DNA of 17,072 nt from an uncultured Paludibacter sp. (lineage in GTDB: Bacteria > Bacteroidota > Bacteroidia > Bacteroidales > Paludibacteraceae). The stretch lies in contig CALFXE010000065.1 in the NCBI GenBank assembly GCA_937927845.1, positions 1 through 17,072 of the forward strand, read 5' to 3'. This document shows, in pieces, positions 16,182 to 17,072 of the stretch (positions are counted from its first letter, which is position 1; every line of letters starts with the position of its first letter). The notes under the pieces were generated by a model that saw only the letters and a program-made list of their open reading frames with translations, did not search any database and had not been told where the DNA came from. A program made the position numbers and the translations under genes.

Positions 16182-16787
16182 CTAAATTGTTGATAAAAAA
16201 TCATCTAAATCTGCTGCAGGACAATCGCATCGGTTTATTTTTTCTAGTAATCTTTTTCGGCTCATGGAAACTGCCGATTTGGTTCTGCCTATAATTTTTG
16301 CGATGGAAGTTACAGAAAAGCCTGCTTTAAGGAGATAGCAAACGCGGAGTTCTGTTTCGGAAATTTGCTCACAGCAGCTTTTTAAGCGTACGGCAAAGTT
16401 GTTATATATAGTATTTAGTTCCAGTTCCAAGGTGATCCAGTCTTCCTGGGTCATCTTTTTCCCTTTTTCATCGCTACTTATTTCTTTAAGCTTCAAGTAA
16501 ATTTCAGTTTGAATAAAGTTTATCTCACGTAAATCTTCTTTCGAAAGATTAATAACACGAGCATTCTCTTTTTCCTTTAATTTTGCACGGGTATGATTAA
16601 GTTCTTTTGAAATGAAAACGATACTCACAATTAAAAAGGTTGAAACAAGTGTAAGCCCTTGATTCAAGTCTTTATGCGTTATATCTTCATGACTACAGGC
16701 AGAGAAAAAAAACAGAAATACAAAAAGAAAAATCCACTGAATGAAATTGAATTGGTAACCTATAATAGGCAATCGGGTGTTTTTCAT
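16182..16787 (-). CDS. Membrane-anchored LuxR/sigma-4-like HTH regulator
   Basis: The 201-residue protein has two hydrophobic helices, at about 13-30 and 44-60, with a short loop between them ('SHEDITHKDLNQ', 32-43), then a charged, probably coiled segment (61-140) and a C-terminal helix-turn-helix at about 142-185 ('ISETELRVCYLL...IGRTKSAVSMSRKRL'). This HTH type is common in Bacteroidales, usually behind a large periplasmic TPR sensor; here the sensor is reduced to a 12-residue loop. FSAC at 28-31 also resembles a lipobox, so lipid anchoring of the first segment is an alternative. It is predicted to sit in the inner membrane with the DNA-binding domain in the cytoplasm. It lies directly upstream of the peptide genes and next to the GGTCAC repeats, so it is probably their regulator. 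What it senses is unknown. Confidence 0.86.
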   Translation of the reverse strand: MKNTRLPIIGYQFNFIQWIFLFVFLFFFSACSHEDITHKDLNQGLTLVSTFLIVSIVFISKELNHTRAKLKEKENARVINLSKEDLREINFIQTEIYLKLKEISSDEKGKKMTQEDWITLELELNTIYNNFAVRLKSCCEQISETELRVCYLLKAGFSVTSIAKIIGRTKSAVSMSRKRLLEKINRCDCPAADLDDFLSTI

Positions 16788-16833
16788 TACATTATTATTA
16801 AAGGTTGTTACAAATAACTAATACTAGTCGCTC

Positions 16834-16866
16834 CAAATGTATCAATTAATTTATTAATAGCACAAG
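16834..16866 (-). promoter_or_regulatory. Candidate promoter of the HTH regulator gene
   Basis: On the minus strand a -7 box TACATTTG (16841-16834) matches TAnnTTTG exactly, and CTTG (16866-16863) supplies a TTG -33 element 21 bases upstream, within the 19-21 spacing known for Bacteroidetes. The ATG follows 46 bases after the -7 box. This is the best-formed promoter in the window. Confidence 0.6.
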
Positions 16867-16883
16867 CTATTTAATAAATTAAT
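16845..16883. repeat. Inverted repeat covering the regulator promoter
   Basis: Bases 16845-16861 (attaatttattaatagc) pair with 16866-16883 apart from one bulged T at 16870, leaving a 4-base loop acaa. The dyad lies across the promoter spacer and is centred on the -33 element of the HTH gene, so a bound protein would block polymerase; autoregulation is possible. As RNA it would also form a hairpin and could instead terminate a minus-strand gene located to the right of the window. Confidence 0.6.
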
Positions 16884-17042
16884 CATAAAAAATGTCAATA
16901 GCGAATAAATGATCTTAGATGGTCGGTTGTAAAAAGACATTACTGTGTTGTAGAAAATATAAGGAATGAATTAGCAAGAATACAATGGAGAACTAGTGAT
17001 GTTGACTATATAATTAGTATCTTTACAAACGAACAACTAATC

Positions 17043-17060
17043 GTTGGACCTAGGTCCAAC
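17043..17060. repeat. 18-bp perfect palindrome at the right edge
   Basis: The sequence gttggacctaggtccaac equals its own reverse complement. With one mismatch the symmetry extends to 17040-17063. It is much GC-richer than its surroundings. A dimeric regulator site or a recombination site is possible. The rest of 16884-17072 shows no gene that I can support. Confidence 0.6.
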
Positions 17061-17072
17061 AATATATTGACC

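Noticed and set aside
16902..17072. A plus-strand frame open to the window edge (57 codons) with protein-like composition
   Set aside because: It has no ATG or other good start, no recognisable motif, and follows a stop. It could be a gene fragment, but the sequence does not support a call.

Overview
The window is about 17 kb of AT-rich DNA in which every gene I can support lies on the minus strand. It comes from a Bacteroidales bacterium, most likely Bacteroides, Parabacteroides or a close relative; I cannot name the species. The signs are: a double-glycine precursor of the GG-Bacteroidales type with its paired radical SAM and pseudo-radical SAM proteins; three '6-bladed beta-propeller' (BF3164-like) lipoproteins; a membrane-anchored helix-turn-helix regulator of a type common in this order; Bacteroidetes-type -7 boxes (TAnnTTTG); and start codons without Shine-Dalgarno sites.

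In the direction of transcription (high to low coordinates) the layout is as follows. (1) Regulation, 16.1-17.07 kb: a membrane-tethered HTH protein with its own promoter, then three helically phased GGTCAC repeats just upstream of a candidate promoter for the next genes. (2) Peptide modification, 10.5-16.0 kb: a GT32 glycosyltransferase with a DXD motif, a half-length LanC-like protein, a GT4 glycosyltransferase, a SPASM radical SAM maturase and a pseudo-radical SAM partner. The last four are packed tightly: 4-base overlap, 1-base overlap and a 6-base gap. (3) Substrate, 10.0-10.25 kb: a 79-residue precursor with a GG leader and a 51-residue core rich in Gly, Tyr and Trp and holding five Cys. 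A hairpin follows its stop codon. (4) Envelope and oxidation, 6.9-9.8 kb: a propeller lipoprotein and a fusion protein with a dead C39-like domain, a VKOR domain and a thioredoxin domain. (5) Export, 3.05-6.58 kb: a C39-peptidase ABC transporter and a HlyD-type adaptor, with their own -7 box. (6) Distal lipoproteins, 0.15-2.6 kb: two more propeller lipoproteins, ending in strong hairpins.

Together these genes look like a complete cluster for a ribosomally made, post-translationally modified peptide (RiPP). The working model is that the radical SAM pair modifies the Cys-rich core, one or both glycosyltransferases glycosylate it or an intermediate, the transporter cuts after Gly-Gly and exports it, and the VKOR-thioredoxin fusion sets its disulfides in the periplasm. 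The combination of C-linked or thioether chemistry, possible glycosylation, oxidative folding and a LanC-like half-protein around one unusual core is the most interesting system here. The chemistry, the product and its biological activity are inferred.

Base composition is mosaic. The export genes and the lipoprotein gene at 1404-2591 are clearly GC-richer than the biosynthetic genes between about 6.9 and 16 kb, which suggests that the cluster was assembled from parts with different histories.
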